DNA of 64,000 bases from contig CAWDBV010000003.1 of NCBI GenBank assembly GCA_963800705.1, positions 1 to 64,000 on the forward strand, in the 5' to 3' direction. Shown piece after piece: positions 16,238-24,352 of this stretch. The stretch is from CAWDBV01 sp963800705. GTDB lineage: Bacteria > Actinomycetota > Thermoleophilia > Solirubrobacterales > 70-9. Positions within the stretch are counted from its first letter, which is position 1; each line of letters begins with the position of its first letter. A program made the translations under genes and the position numbers. Below the pieces are notes generated by a model. It had not been told where the DNA came from. It did not search any database and saw nothing but the letters and a program-made list of their open reading frames with translations.

Positions 16238-18643
16238 TTGAGCACGCTCATCGTCTGCTGGCTTCTCCTCCCGGTGCTGCTGGCGGCGGTCACCGCGGGC
16301 TGGGGATGGCTCGTTCAGCGCGCGGCGGGAACGTCCCTTCACGGCGCCTTGCTGCTGCCGCTCGGCTTTGCCGCCGTGACGCTCGTAGGCGCTGCGACGA
16401 CGGCTACGGACGCAACGGCAGAGCTGATCTTCCCGCTGGTCGTCGCGGGGGGCGCCCTGGGCCTCGTCTGGTTGTGGCGCGCTGGGGAGATCCTGGTCGA
16501 GCCCTGGATCGCGCTCGCGGCCGTCGCGGTCTTCCTGATCTACGGCGTCCCGGTGCTCTTTTCAGGCGAGGCGACCTTCGCCGGCTACTCGCGGCTCGAC
16601 GACACGGCGACCTGGTTCGCTCTCACCGATCACCTGCTCGAGAAGGGCAGGAGCCTCGAGGGCCTGGCGCCGTCGACCTACGAGGAAACCCTGGTCTTCA
16701 ACCTCGGGGCCTGGTACCCGGTCGGTGCGTTTCCACCGCTCGGGGTGGCGGCGCGGCTGGTCGGCCTGGACCTCGCCTGGGTGGTCCAGCCCTACCTCGC
16801 CTTCCTCGGTGCTCTGCTGGCCCTTGCTCTGGCGGCGATAGCGGCCCCGTTTGCGGGCTCGGCTCGCCGCACGGCGCTAGTCGCAGTGGTCGCCGCCCAG
16901 CCGGCGTTGCTGATCGGCTACGCGCTCTGGGGCGGCCTGAAGGAGATGGCGACCGCGCCGCTGATTGCCCTCGTCGCGGCCCTGGCGGCGGCGGCGGTCA
17001 AGGAACGCGCCGGGCCCAGGCAGCTGATTCCTCTCGCGGTTGCCTGCGCGGCGCTGATCGCCGTGCTCACCGCCGCGGGAACGGTCTGGATCGCCCCCGT
17101 GCTGCTGGTCGCCGCCGTGGTCGCCGTTTCCGAACACGGCTCGCCGGCCTGGGTTTTGAGAACGGCGGCGATCGCCGCTGGGCTGATCGCGCTGATCGGT
17201 ATTCCGCTGGCGATCGCCGGCGGCGTGGCCCCGCCGAGCCCCGATTCGGTCGGCGACCTCGCCGACATCGGCAACCTCTCCGGGCCGCTCAACTTCCTCC
17301 AGGTGATGGGGATTTGGCCGGCGGGCGACTTCCGCCTCACCCCCGAGCTGCCCTTGCTCACCTACATCGCGATCACGATTGCGATCGCGACCGCCGCCTA
17401 CGCGCTCTGGTGGAGCTGGGGGCGCGGCGCCTGGGCGGTGCTTCTCTACGGCGCCGCGGCGATTGTCGGCACCGCTGTGATCGTGGTCTTCGGCTCGGCG
17501 TGGGTCGATGCGAAGGCGCTCGCGATCGCCTCCCCGGCGCTGCTCTTCCTGGCGATGATCGGCGCGATGGCGCTGATCAATGCGGATCGCGCTTTCGAAG
17601 GCTGGGGGGCGGTGGCGGTGATCGCCGCCGGCGTCGCGATCTCGAATCTTTTCGCGTACCACGACGTCAACCTCGCCCCCCGCGACCAGCTCCGCGAGCT
17701 CGAGTCGATCGGCGAGCGGATCGAGGGCCAGGGGCCGACGCTGATCACCGAGTTCCAGCCCTATGGCACCCGGCACTTCCTGCGCGAAGCCGACCCCGAG
17801 GCCCCGTCGGAGCTCCGCTTTCGCGCGATCGCGCTCGACAACGGAGAGCTCCTGCAGCCGGGGCTGTTCGCGGACACCGACGAGCTGCGCTTCGGCGGCC
17901 TCGACCCGTTCCGGACCCTCGTCGTGCGGCGCTCGCCCACCCAGAGCAGGCCGTCTGCCGACTACGAGCTGCTCTCGAGCGGCGGCTACTACGAGCTCTG
18001 GCAGCGGCCCGCGGGCGAGCCGACGATAGATGCCCACCTGCCGCTCGGGCAGATCACGCCCGGCGAGCCGGGCGCGAGCCTGGCGCGGGTCGGGGTGCCG
18101 GACTGCGCGGAAGTGCTCGGTCTCGCCCGGCGTGCGGGGCCGGACGGAGAGCTGGTCGCGGCGGGAGGGCGGCAACCCGTAGCCGTGTCGCTGAGGAAGA
18201 CCGAGCATCCGCGGAGCTGGGATGGGGAGGCCCCCGAGTCCCTGTACCCAGACAGCGACGGGACCGCGAGCGGGAAGTTCTCTCTGCCAAGGGAGGGTGA
18301 CTACGGGCTTTGGCTGGTCGGCTCGGTGCGCGGGAAGCTCGAGGCGTTGATCGACGGAGGGCCGGTTGGCGAGAAGAGCCACTTCCTCAACAACATCGGG
18401 CAGTTCATCGAGCTCGGCGCCGCCCAGCTCGCTCCCGGGCCCCACACCTTCGAGCTCCGCTACTCGAAGCCGCTGCTTGAGCCCGGCAGCGGCGGCGAGC
18501 CGCTCGCGATCGGGCCGCTGATGCTCGGCACGAGCTCCGCCGACGCCCCGCCGCCGACGCGGGTCGCGGCCGCTGGCGCCCGCTCGCTGTGCGGGAAGCC
18601 CTGGGACTGGATCGAGGCGCAGAGCCCGGCCGCCGGCGGCTAG
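16238..18643 (+). CDS. Large polytopic membrane protein with C-terminal extracytoplasmic domain
   Basis: An 801-residue protein with roughly a dozen hydrophobic helices in the first 470 residues. The luminal-type loop FAGYSRLDDTATWFALTDHLLEKG resembles the acidic first loop of GT-C glycosyltransferases and related envelope enzymes. The last 300 residues are soluble and probably outside the cell. They contain GKFSLPREGDYGLWLVGSVRGKLEALIDGG and LAPGPHTFELRYSKP, a beta-sandwich pattern like a carbohydrate-binding module. The TTG start follows directly after a terminator. I do not recognise a named family; a polyprenyl-sugar glycosyltransferase is the best guess. An ICMT-like methyltransferase gene follows 9 bp later. 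Confidence 0.75.
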   Translation: MSTLIVCWLLLPVLLAAVTAGWGWLVQRAAGTSLHGALLLPLGFAAVTLVGAATTATDATAELIFPLVVAGGALGLVWLWRAGEILVEPWIALAAVAVFLIYGVPVLFSGEATFAGYSRLDDTATWFALTDHLLEKGRSLEGLAPSTYEETLVFNLGAWYPVGAFPPLGVAARLVGLDLAWVVQPYLAFLGALLALALAAIAAPFAGSARRTALVAVVAAQPALLIGYALWGGLKEMATAPLIALVAALAAAAVKERAGPRQLIPLAVACAALIAVLTAAGTVWIAPVLLVAAVVAVSEHGSPAWVLRTAAIAAGLIALIGIPLAIAGGVAPPSPDSVGDLADIGNLSGPLNFLQVMGIWPAGDFRLTPELPLLTYIAITIAIATAAYALWWSWGRGAWAVLLYGAAAIVGTAVIVVFGSAWVDAKALAIASPALLFLAMIGAMALINADRAFEGWGAVAVIAAGVAISNLFAYHDVNLAPRDQLRELESIGERIEGQGPTLITEFQPYGTRHFLREADPEAPSELRFRAIALDNGELLQPGLFADTDELRFGGLDPFRTLVVRRSPTQSRPSADYELLSSGGYYELWQRPAGEPTIDAHLPLGQITPGEPGASLARVGVPDCAEVLGLARRAGPDGELVAAGGRQPVAVSLRKTEHPRSWDGEAPESLYPDSDGTASGKFSLPREGDYGLWLVGSVRGKLEALIDGGPVGEKSHFLNNIGQFIELGAAQLAPGPHTFELRYSKPLLEPGSGGEPLAIGPLMLGTSSADAPPPTRVAAAGARSLCGKPWDWIEAQSPAAGG

Positions 18644-18652
18644 AGTCGCGCC

Positions 18653-19255
18653 GTGGCCGCTCCCGCGCTCTGCCTGATGGTCGTCTACCTGCTGCTGGCC
18701 TTCGGCGTCCGCGTCGCCGTGCAGATGCGGAGAACTGGCGCGACGGGGATCATCAGCATCGGATCGGCGCCTCCGATCGAGGTGCTCGGCGGCGGGCTCT
18801 TCTTCACCGGGGTCGTCCTCGGAGCGCTCAATCCCGTGCTCGCGCTCGCCGACGTGATCGAGCCGATCGAGGCGCTCGACAAGACCGGCTTGCATGTCGC
18901 CGGGTTCGTGCTCTGCGGGATCGGGATCATCGGCACCTTCTGGGCGCAGATGGCGATGGGGAACTCGTGGCGGATCGGCGTCGATCCGGGGGAGAGGACC
19001 GAGCTGGTCACCGGCGGGGTCTTCTTGCTTGCCCGCAATCCGATCTACAGCCTCATGATCACGGCCTGGATCGGTTTTTCGCTGCTCGTCCCCACCTGGC
19101 TGATCGCGATCGGCGGGCTGCTGTTGGTCGTCGGGATCGAGATCCAGGTCCGCCTGGTCGAGGAGCCGCACCTGCTGCGCTCCCACGACCGCCCCTATCG
19201 CGACTACGCCGCGCGGGTTGGACGCTTTGTCCCCGGGCTCGGCCGGCTCGGGTAG
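18653..19255 (+). CDS. Isoprenylcysteine carboxyl methyltransferase-like (ICMT/PEMT) membrane protein
   Basis: A 200-residue membrane protein with about five hydrophobic segments. It has the C-terminal ICMT/PEMT signature: ELVTGGVFLLARNPIYSLMI, then VEEPHLLRSHDRPYRDYAARVGRFVPG. These residues bind S-adenosylmethionine in family members. Bacterial homologues methylate lipids or small isoprenoid-like molecules, and the substrate here is unknown. The GTG start is 9 bp after the 801-residue membrane protein, so the two probably form one transcript. Confidence 0.85.
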   Translation: MAAPALCLMVVYLLLAFGVRVAVQMRRTGATGIISIGSAPPIEVLGGGLFFTGVVLGALNPVLALADVIEPIEALDKTGLHVAGFVLCGIGIIGTFWAQMAMGNSWRIGVDPGERTELVTGGVFLLARNPIYSLMITAWIGFSLLVPTWLIAIGGLLLVVGIEIQVRLVEEPHLLRSHDRPYRDYAARVGRFVPGLGRLG

Positions 19256-19291
19256 GCTGTTCCCAGCTCGACCAGAGGAGACGTGAGGGAT

Positions 19292-19585
19292 ATGGAAGCC
19301 ACCGATCGATCAGACCAGCGCCGCGGCCGCCGCACGCGCGAGGTGCTGGCGATCCTGGCCTGCTCGGCGCTTCTCGTCGGCTTGGGCTCTCTCACCGCAT
19401 CCATGAGCTTTGCCGGCCTGACCGGCGGGCCGACCGGCCCGAACACGGTCAACGGCGGCATCAGCGGCCTGCCGAGCACATCGCCGCCAACCGCAGCCGC
19501 CGGAGAGGCGACCCAGTTCAAGGTCCAGGCCAAGTGCGGCAAGAAGCAGAAGCTGCGCAAGGGCCGCTGCGTCAAGAAGCCCTAG
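19292..19585 (+). CDS. Small secreted protein with C-terminal Cys-Lys tail (GRCVKK)
   Basis: A 97-residue exported protein. The basic head MEATDRSDQRRGRRTREV precedes a hydrophobic core (LAILACSALLVGLGSLTASM), then a Gly/Thr/Pro-rich spacer. It ends with FKVQAKCGKKQKLRKGRCVKKP, two Cys spaced by ten residues among lysines. The ALLAC-type core matches the two His-rich proteins upstream, and the tail matches two larger secreted proteins near 52-54 kb. A GTG nine bases earlier is an alternative start; GAGGAG lies upstream of both. Confidence 0.75.
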   Translation: MEATDRSDQRRGRRTREVLAILACSALLVGLGSLTASMSFAGLTGGPTGPNTVNGGISGLPSTSPPTAAAGEATQFKVQAKCGKKQKLRKGRCVKKP

Positions 19586-19746
19586 GCGCCGCCAGCCCCC
19601 GGGACCGGAACGAGGTGTACCCCGCTCGATTCCGGGTATCCGAATGCGAGCAGGAAAGAAGCGAACCCCAAAGGAGTTGATTTCAGGGAGGCAGCAACCC
19701 GGCCCACGGGCCGGACAAACGCAGCAGGGCCGCGAAGACGCTGGCG

Positions 19747-20037
19747 GTGCTCGGCTGTGCCGGATTACTTGTCGCCGCGGGAATCGGCGGATCGGCGGTC
19801 GACCTGGCGAGTGGCGGCCCCACGGGTCCGACTGGACCGCCGGTCACCCCGCCAATCACCCCTCCGATCACCGGACCTGGTGGCGGTGGCGGTGGCGGTG
19901 GCGGGCAGCAGACCGCCCCGGGCAACCCGCTCTCGTCCGTCAACCCCGCGGGCAACATCCGGAAGCGGAAGTGCAAAAAGAAGTTCAAGGGCAACCGCAA
20001 GATCAAGAAGTGCAAGAAGGTCAAGCGGACCTTCTGA
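19747..20037 (+). CDS. Small secreted Gly/Pro/Lys-rich protein, start uncertain
   Basis: A family member with core LGCAGLLVAAGIGGSAV, a GPTGPTGPPVTPP spacer, a polyglycine run and a basic tail RKRKCKKKFKGNRKIKKCKKVKRTF. The GTG at 19747 gives 96 residues but leaves out the basic pre-core. The same frame is open back to 19681 and would add SNPAHGPDKRSRAAKTLAV, which resembles the N-termini of the paralogues, yet holds no ATG, GTG or TTG. An AAAGGAG ribosome site sits at 19670-19676. The true start is either non-canonical or was lost by mutation or sequencing error. A strong terminator follows. Confidence 0.6.
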   Translation: MLGCAGLLVAAGIGGSAVDLASGGPTGPTGPPVTPPITPPITGPGGGGGGGGGQQTAPGNPLSSVNPAGNIRKRKCKKKFKGNRKIKKCKKVKRTF

Positions 20038-20061
20038 GCCGTTGATCTTCTGAGCCGAATC

Positions 20062-20101
20062 GAAACCGCCCCGCCCATCCCCCGGCGGGGCGGTTTCTTT
20101 T
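20062..20101. terminator. Bidirectional intrinsic terminator
   Basis: GAAACCGCCCCGCC and GGCGGGGCGGTTTC are perfect 14-bp arms around an 8-base loop, followed by TTTT. The A-run on the other side makes it work in both directions, for the small secreted gene (+) and the acyltransferase (-). Confidence 0.85.
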
Positions 20102-21054
20102 CAGGGGCCGCCCCACTCGAGCGCCAGCGCGAGGTCGGGCATGATCTCGGCGCGCCGTTCCTCGATCGCATCGGAGGCGATCCGCGCCAGGTGCTCGTGC
20201 AGCGAGTCGAGATCGTCGAAGCCGGTCGGATCGACCGGGTCCAGCAGCCGCGCCGCCGGCCGCCAGCGATCGCGGTAGGCGAACGCCGGTATCACCGGGA
20301 CGCCAGTCTCGAGCGCGAGCGAGGCCAGGCCGGTCGCCAGCCGCACCCGGCGCCCGGCGAGCGTCGTCTCCCTGCCGCGCCCCGTGGCGACGGTGTCGAT
20401 CGCAAGCCAGCAGGTCTCGCCGCGGCCGAGCAGCTCGCGGATCAGCGGATAGCTGCCGCCGCGGCCGACGAAGCGCGCCCCGGCCTTTTCCAGGCGCGCG
20501 ATCTTGCGCGGCACGTAGTGCGCCCGGGCCCCGGTCGAGATCCGCTCGGCCTCGACCTTCTGCCAGCGGCTGATGTACAGGTGGCGTCCCGCCTCGGCGA
20601 CGCGCAGCGCGAGCGCCATCTGAAGCGCCCACATCGAGCCGATGTGGATCCCGGCGACGATCGCCCCGCCGCGCTCGGGCTGCAGGCGCTCGACTCCCTC
20701 GATTCGCATCTTCGGCACCAGCCACGGCCGCCAGAAGAGCTCGTCCTGGATCCGGTACTCGCGCAGGTGGCGTCGCGTGAACCGCTTCAGCTCGCGCGGG
20801 TCGGCCGACCCCGTGAACACCCGCGCACGGGCGAGGGCCTCTTCGCGCGGAGCCTCGCGGTGCCAGGCGAGCCGGCCGGCAAGCGAGGCGAGCCCGACCC
20901 CGACCGGCGCCGGAGCCAGCCTGTGCAGCGCCTCGGTCGCGTAGAGCCGGGCCCATAGCGGCTCCCCGCGGACCTCGTAGAGATGCGCGTAGGGGCGCTC
21001 GAGCGCCGCCAGCGCCTCGTCGGTGCCTGAAACTTGCTCTCCACCCATGCCCAT
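20101..21054 (-). CDS. LPLAT-type lysophospholipid/lipid acyltransferase (LpxL/PatA-like)
   Basis: A 317-residue acyltransferase-fold protein. Its layout matches the LpxL/HtrB and actinobacterial PIM acyltransferase family: IVAGIHIGSMWALQMAL at the usual HxxxxE/D position, AHYVPRKIARLEKAGARFVGRGGSYPLIRELL, and LATGLASLALETGVPVIPAFAYRD. In family enzymes the His is followed five residues on by Glu or Asp. Here that position is Trp (HIGSMW), so activity or mechanism may differ. Two nearby ATGs (21054, 21048) are possible starts. The gene is divergent from a tetR gene, with overlapping palindromes between them, so TetR control is likely. Confidence 0.75.
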   Translation of the reverse strand: MGMGGEQVSGTDEALAALERPYAHLYEVRGEPLWARLYATEALHRLAPAPVGVGLASLAGRLAWHREAPREEALARARVFTGSADPRELKRFTRRHLREYRIQDELFWRPWLVPKMRIEGVERLQPERGGAIVAGIHIGSMWALQMALALRVAEAGRHLYISRWQKVEAERISTGARAHYVPRKIARLEKAGARFVGRGGSYPLIRELLGRGETCWLAIDTVATGRGRETTLAGRRVRLATGLASLALETGVPVIPAFAYRDRWRPAARLLDPVDPTGFDDLDSLHEHLARIASDAIEERRAEIMPDLALALEWGGP

Positions 21055-21069
21055 ATACTGGCTGCGTTC

Positions 21070-21093
21070 GACTGACTGGTCAGTCAACCAGTC
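21070..21093. promoter_or_regulatory. Overlapping palindromes, probable TetR operator
   Basis: GACTGAC-TG-GTCAGTC (21070-21085) is a perfect 7-bp dyad. A second dyad, GACTGGT-CAGTCA-ACCAGTC (21074-21093), overlaps it. The pair lies between the start of the minus-strand acyltransferase and the plus-strand tetR gene, where a TetR autoregulator would block both promoters. Confidence 0.7.
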
Positions 21094-21106
21094 GCATACT
21101 TCCCGA

Positions 21107-21736
21107 ATGCCCGAGACCGAGACAGAGGCCAAGGCCCCGGACAAGCGTCGCGTCATCCTCGACGCCGCGATCCGCGTCTTCGCCCGCCAGGGCTTTCACA
21201 ACTGCCGCGTTTCCGACATCGCCGGCGAGGCCGGCGTCGCCTACGGGCTCGTCTACCACTACTTCGGGTCCAAGGACGAGATGCTGAACGAGCTCTTCAC
21301 CGAGCGATGGTCGCTGCTGCTCGCCGCCGGCAGCGACGCCGACCGCGAGGGCGGCACGCCGCGCGAGAAGCTCGCCGCCATCGCCGGCTTCATCATCGAC
21401 TCCTACCGCCACGACCCCGACGTGATGAAGGTGATCATCGTCGAGGTGACGAGGGCGGCGAACAGCTTCGGCCGCACCCACCTCCCCGAGATCCGCCAGG
21501 CGTACGAGGCGATCGAGAAGATCGTCGCCGACGGCCAGGCGGACGGCACCTTCCGCAAGGACGTCGACGCGGCGTTCGCCTCGATGCTCTTCTACGGCGC
21601 GATCGAGCAGCTGCTCTCGGGCTGGATCTTCGAGCTCGTCCCCGGAGAGGACGACGACTACGACCGCGCCAAGGAGCTCGTCGTCGAAACGATCTGCGCC
21701 GGGCTCGAGCCGCGGCCCGCCGGCGCCCCGGCCTGA
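21107..21736 (+). CDS. TetR/AcrR-family transcriptional regulator
   Basis: A 209-residue repressor. The N-terminal HTH (KRRVILDAAIRVFARQGFHNCRVSDIAGEAGVAYGLVYHYFGSKDEMLNELF) is canonical TetR. The C-terminal half is an all-helical ligand pocket (HDPDVMKVIIVEVTRAANSF, MLFYGAIEQLLSGWIFEL), reminiscent of fatty-acid-responsive regulators, though the ligand cannot be read. The ATG is placed after the overlapping palindromes so that the operator stays in the 5' region. A hydrolase gene follows 13 bp after the stop, and the acyltransferase is divergent. Confidence 0.9.
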   Translation: MPETETEAKAPDKRRVILDAAIRVFARQGFHNCRVSDIAGEAGVAYGLVYHYFGSKDEMLNELFTERWSLLLAAGSDADREGGTPREKLAAIAGFIIDSYRHDPDVMKVIIVEVTRAANSFGRTHLPEIRQAYEAIEKIVADGQADGTFRKDVDAAFASMLFYGAIEQLLSGWIFELVPGEDDDYDRAKELVVETICAGLEPRPAGAPA

Positions 21737-21749
21737 TGGTGAGTCCCTG

Positions 21750-23015
21750 ATGTGGGAGTCGATCGGCACCACGCATCGCCAGGACCGCGTCCTGCACGGG
21801 TTCGCGAAGGCGCTCAACGTAGTCGTCGGGCTGATCGCGATGCCGCTCTGGCTGTTCGGTCAGTGGGCGAGCCGGCCGCTGCGGCATTGGCTGGCGCGCG
21901 GCGGCAGCGACCGCAAGCTTCCGGTCCCGCCTGAGAAGGAGCGCTCGATGAGCGCGCTGATGGACGACCTGCGGGCGATTCCCCAGGACCTGCGGACGAG
22001 GCCGTTGTCGGACCTGCGCTTCGGGCTCTCAGACATTTCCAACTTCGTCGCCGCCCAGCAGCGCGAGGGCGCGGTGCTCGGCTACCGCTACCCGGCCCAC
22101 TTCGACGACCACGTCTTCACCGGCGCCGACGGCGAGCGGATCGCGGCCACGATCGGGCTTCAGGAGGCCGCGCGGCCGGCCCTGATCGTCACCCACGGTG
22201 TCTTCACCTCGAGCCGGTTCGACTACGTGCGCGATATCGCGATCCAGGCTTTTTACGAGTGGGGCTTCAACGTCGCCGCGATCGACCTGCGCAGCTTCGG
22301 CGCCACCGAGCTCAGCACGAGCGCGCCTGCGACCGGGGGCTGGAAGGAAGGCCTCGACATCATCGAGCTGGCCCGCTACATGAAGGAGCTCGGCTCGACC
22401 AGCGTCGGCACCCTCGGGGTCTCGCTCGGCGGCAGCTCGGTGCTCGGCGCCAGCCATCCCGAGGCGGCCGCAACGCAGCTCGACGGCGGCATCCTCGCGG
22501 TCTCACCGCCGGCCGTGCCCAAGGACACATGGGGCCGGCTAGCCGAGCCGGTGTCGATCAAGCACCCCCGCTATCCGATCCACATGGCATTTCAGGCAGC
22601 GACGACATCGCGGATCAGGGCCGGGCACTGGCCCGAGGAGGCCGAGGACATGAACCGGATCCTCGAGCTGGTCGCAGCGCCCTACTACGGCGTCGACGAA
22701 GACGAGATCTGGCAGCGCTCCGCGGCCCGCGACCACATCGCCGAGGCCAAGGTCCCCGTACTCGTCCTCCATCCGGTCGACGACCCGATCGTCAAGGTCG
22801 AGCAGGCCGAGATCCTGGCCGAGGCCGCGGCGGGCAACGATCTGGTCCGGGTCTGGACGCTGCCGGCCGGCTCCCACGGCCTGCTCTCGGCGGCCGACCC
22901 GGAGTGGACGCGGACGGTCTACCGCGACTTCTTCGAGCGCTGGGCGACCTATGCCGAGCGCAGCTCCGGGGCCGTGCAGGGCAACGGCAAGCTGGTTTAC
23001 TCTCGCTCGCAGTGA
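21750..23015 (+). CDS. Alpha/beta hydrolase, probable esterase or lipase
   Basis: A 421-residue alpha/beta hydrolase. The nucleophile elbow is GVSLGGSSVLG, the oxyanion region ALIVTHGVFTSS, the acid probably the Asp in VLVLHPVDDPIVKVEQ, and the base His in PAGSHGLLSA. The first 50 residues contain a hydrophobic stretch (ALNVVVGLIAMPLWLFGQW) that may anchor it to the membrane. It follows tetR by 13 bp and probably shares its transcript, so the regulon may combine lipid acylation and hydrolysis. The substrate is unknown. Confidence 0.85.
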   Translation: MWESIGTTHRQDRVLHGFAKALNVVVGLIAMPLWLFGQWASRPLRHWLARGGSDRKLPVPPEKERSMSALMDDLRAIPQDLRTRPLSDLRFGLSDISNFVAAQQREGAVLGYRYPAHFDDHVFTGADGERIAATIGLQEAARPALIVTHGVFTSSRFDYVRDIAIQAFYEWGFNVAAIDLRSFGATELSTSAPATGGWKEGLDIIELARYMKELGSTSVGTLGVSLGGSSVLGASHPEAAATQLDGGILAVSPPAVPKDTWGRLAEPVSIKHPRYPIHMAFQAATTSRIRAGHWPEEAEDMNRILELVAAPYYGVDEDEIWQRSAARDHIAEAKVPVLVLHPVDDPIVKVEQAEILAEAAAGNDLVRVWTLPAGSHGLLSAADPEWTRTVYRDFFERWATYAERSSGAVQGNGKLVYSRSQ

Positions 23016-23170
23016 CCGAACCGCGCGAGCTGGTTGAGAGCGACATCGTCAGGCGGCTCCTCTGGGCCGGCCTCCTGGCGGCCTCGGGCGCGCTCGCGAC
23101 CGTTGTCGCGCACCGCGCCTCGGAGGCGATCTGGGTGCGTGTGTTCGAGGAAGAGCCGCCGGGCGAATGA
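23012..23170 (+). CDS. Small DUF4235-like membrane protein
   Basis: A 52-residue protein, VTEPRELVESDIVRRLLWAGLLAASGALATVVAHRASEAIWVRVFEEEPPGE, with one transmembrane helix. Its RLLW...ATVVAHRASEAIW...EEPP pattern resembles short DUF4235 proteins, which occur beside holin-like and DUF3618 genes in actinobacteria. The GTG overlaps the hydrolase stop and its own stop overlaps the next ATG (ATGA), so it is co-translated. Function unknown. Confidence 0.65.
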   Translation: MTEPRELVESDIVRRLLWAGLLAASGALATVVAHRASEAIWVRVFEEEPPGE

Positions 23171-23706
23171 ACGACGTAACTCCCGACCAGCCTCCGAAGT
23201 CCCCGGAGCCGCCGCCCGAGCCGTCTCGGGAGCCGCTCCGCGACCCGACCCCGCCCTCGCGGCCAGCCCCGGTCGAGGACGACAAGTCGGTCGGCGAGCT
23301 GGTCCTCGACATCTCCGAGCAGGCCACGATTCTCGTTCGCGAGGAGATCGAGCTCGCCAAGACCGAGATCTCCGAGAAGGCGAACAAGCTGCTCGCCGGC
23401 TCGGTCGCCGGCCTGGTCGCGGGAATCATCCTGATCGCGGCGCTGATCCTGATCATGCACGGGATCGCGATCCTGCTCGGCAACGAGGTATTCGGCGGAC
23501 GGGTCTGGCTCGGCTATCTGATCGAGGCGCTCGTCTTCATCGTGATCGCCGCGGTGGCCGGGCTCTACGCCTATCGCTCGATCAAGAAGAACGCTCCCCC
23601 GACACCCGACATGGCGATCGAGGAAGCGAAGGAGATTCGCGATAGGCTCACCGACACTCCGAATGAGCCCCGCGACGCTCGAAGCCCCGCAGCAAGCCCG
23701 CCCTAG
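23167..23706 (+). CDS. Phage-holin-family (DUF1469-like) membrane protein
   Basis: A 179-residue protein with a Pro/Glu-rich N-terminal tail of about 40 residues, an amphipathic helix (SVGELVLDISEQATILVREEIELAKTEISEKANKLL) and two transmembrane helices (about residues 80-100 and 118-138). It ends in a charged tail. This is the Phage_holin_3_6/DUF1469 pattern, a housekeeping envelope family and not evidence of a prophage. It overlaps both neighbours, a DUF4235-like gene and a DUF3618-like gene. Confidence 0.8.
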   Translation: MNDVTPDQPPKSPEPPPEPSREPLRDPTPPSRPAPVEDDKSVGELVLDISEQATILVREEIELAKTEISEKANKLLAGSVAGLVAGIILIAALILIMHGIAILLGNEVFGGRVWLGYLIEALVFIVIAAVAGLYAYRSIKKNAPPTPDMAIEEAKEIRDRLTDTPNEPRDARSPAASPP

Positions 23707-23929
23707 CACCCCGCCCCCGGGGACCCGTTCGGCTGAACAGATCCGCTCCGAGATCGTGGTGCGGCGCGAGGAGCTCGGCCGCGACGTGAAGTCGCTGCGC
23801 GGCCGGCTCAACGAGCTCACAGACATCGGTCTTCAGGTCCAGCGCCACAAGAAGGAGCTCGCGGTCGGAACGGGGATCCTCGTCGGTCTCGGCGCCGCGG
23901 CGATCCTCGCCCGTCGCCAGGGCGACTAG
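23663..23929 (+). CDS. DUF3618-like small membrane protein
   Basis: An 88-residue protein with the DUF3618 layout: RSAEQIRSEIVVRREELGRDVKSLRGRLNELTDIG, a coiled amphipathic helix, then KKELAVGTGILVGLGAAAILARR, a membrane segment. It starts 44 bp inside the holin-family gene in another frame and ends overlapping the convergent arsC stop. Such genes sit with DUF4235 and DUF1469 genes in actinobacteria; their role is unknown. Confidence 0.75.
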   Translation: MSPATLEAPQQARPSTPPPGTRSAEQIRSEIVVRREELGRDVKSLRGRLNELTDIGLQVQRHKKELAVGTGILVGLGAAAILARRQGD

Positions 23930-24336
23930 CTCCCGAGCTCGCTCAGCAGGCTCTCCACTCGGCCCTCGATCTCGTTGCGGATCTCCCGAACCGTTTTAAG
24001 ATCCTGGCCGGCCGGGTCGTCGAGCTCCCAGTCCTCGTAGCGCTTGCCGGGGTAGACCGGGCAGGCGTCGCCGCAGCCCATCGTGATCACGACGTCGGCC
24101 TCGCGCACCGCGTCGTCGGAGAGCGGCTTCGGGAACTCGCGCGAGATGTCGATCCCGAGCTCCGACATCGCCTCGACGGCGGCCGGGTTGACGTTCTCGG
24201 CGGGCTCGCTGCCGGCCGATCGGACCCCGACGCGCCCCGCCGCCTTCTGGTCGAGGAGCCCGGCCGCCATCTGGCTGCGTCCGGCGTTGTGGACGCAGAC
24301 GAACAGCACCTGGGGGACGTTCTCCGGTTCGATCAC
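23926..24336 (-). CDS. arsC: Arsenate reductase, LMW-PTP/thioredoxin-coupled type
   Basis: A 136-residue reductase that turns arsenate into arsenite. The P-loop VCVHNAGRSQMAAG supplies Cys14 and Arg20 (CX5R), as in low-molecular-weight phosphatases. The other two catalytic cysteines are Cys88 and Cys92 in MGCGDACPVYPG, followed by the WELDDPAGQ Asp loop. This matches thioredoxin-dependent ArsC of the Staphylococcus type. It starts with GTG and is divergent from arsR across a 55-bp operator region. No arsenite efflux pump is in the window. Confidence 0.92.
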   Translation of the reverse strand: MIEPENVPQVLFVCVHNAGRSQMAAGLLDQKAAGRVGVRSAGSEPAENVNPAAVEAMSELGIDISREFPKPLSDDAVREADVVITMGCGDACPVYPGKRYEDWELDDPAGQDLKTVREIRNEIEGRVESLLSELGS

Positions 24337-24352
24337 GGGGCCAGCTTATTAC

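Noticed and set aside
19644..20045. Alternative frame MRAGKKRTPKELISGRQQ over the small secreted gene
   Set aside because: It has no signal core or tail; the other frame carries all the family features.
23167..23706. Prophage remnant suggested by the holin-like gene
   Set aside because: The protein belongs to a housekeeping actinobacterial envelope family and no other phage gene is nearby.
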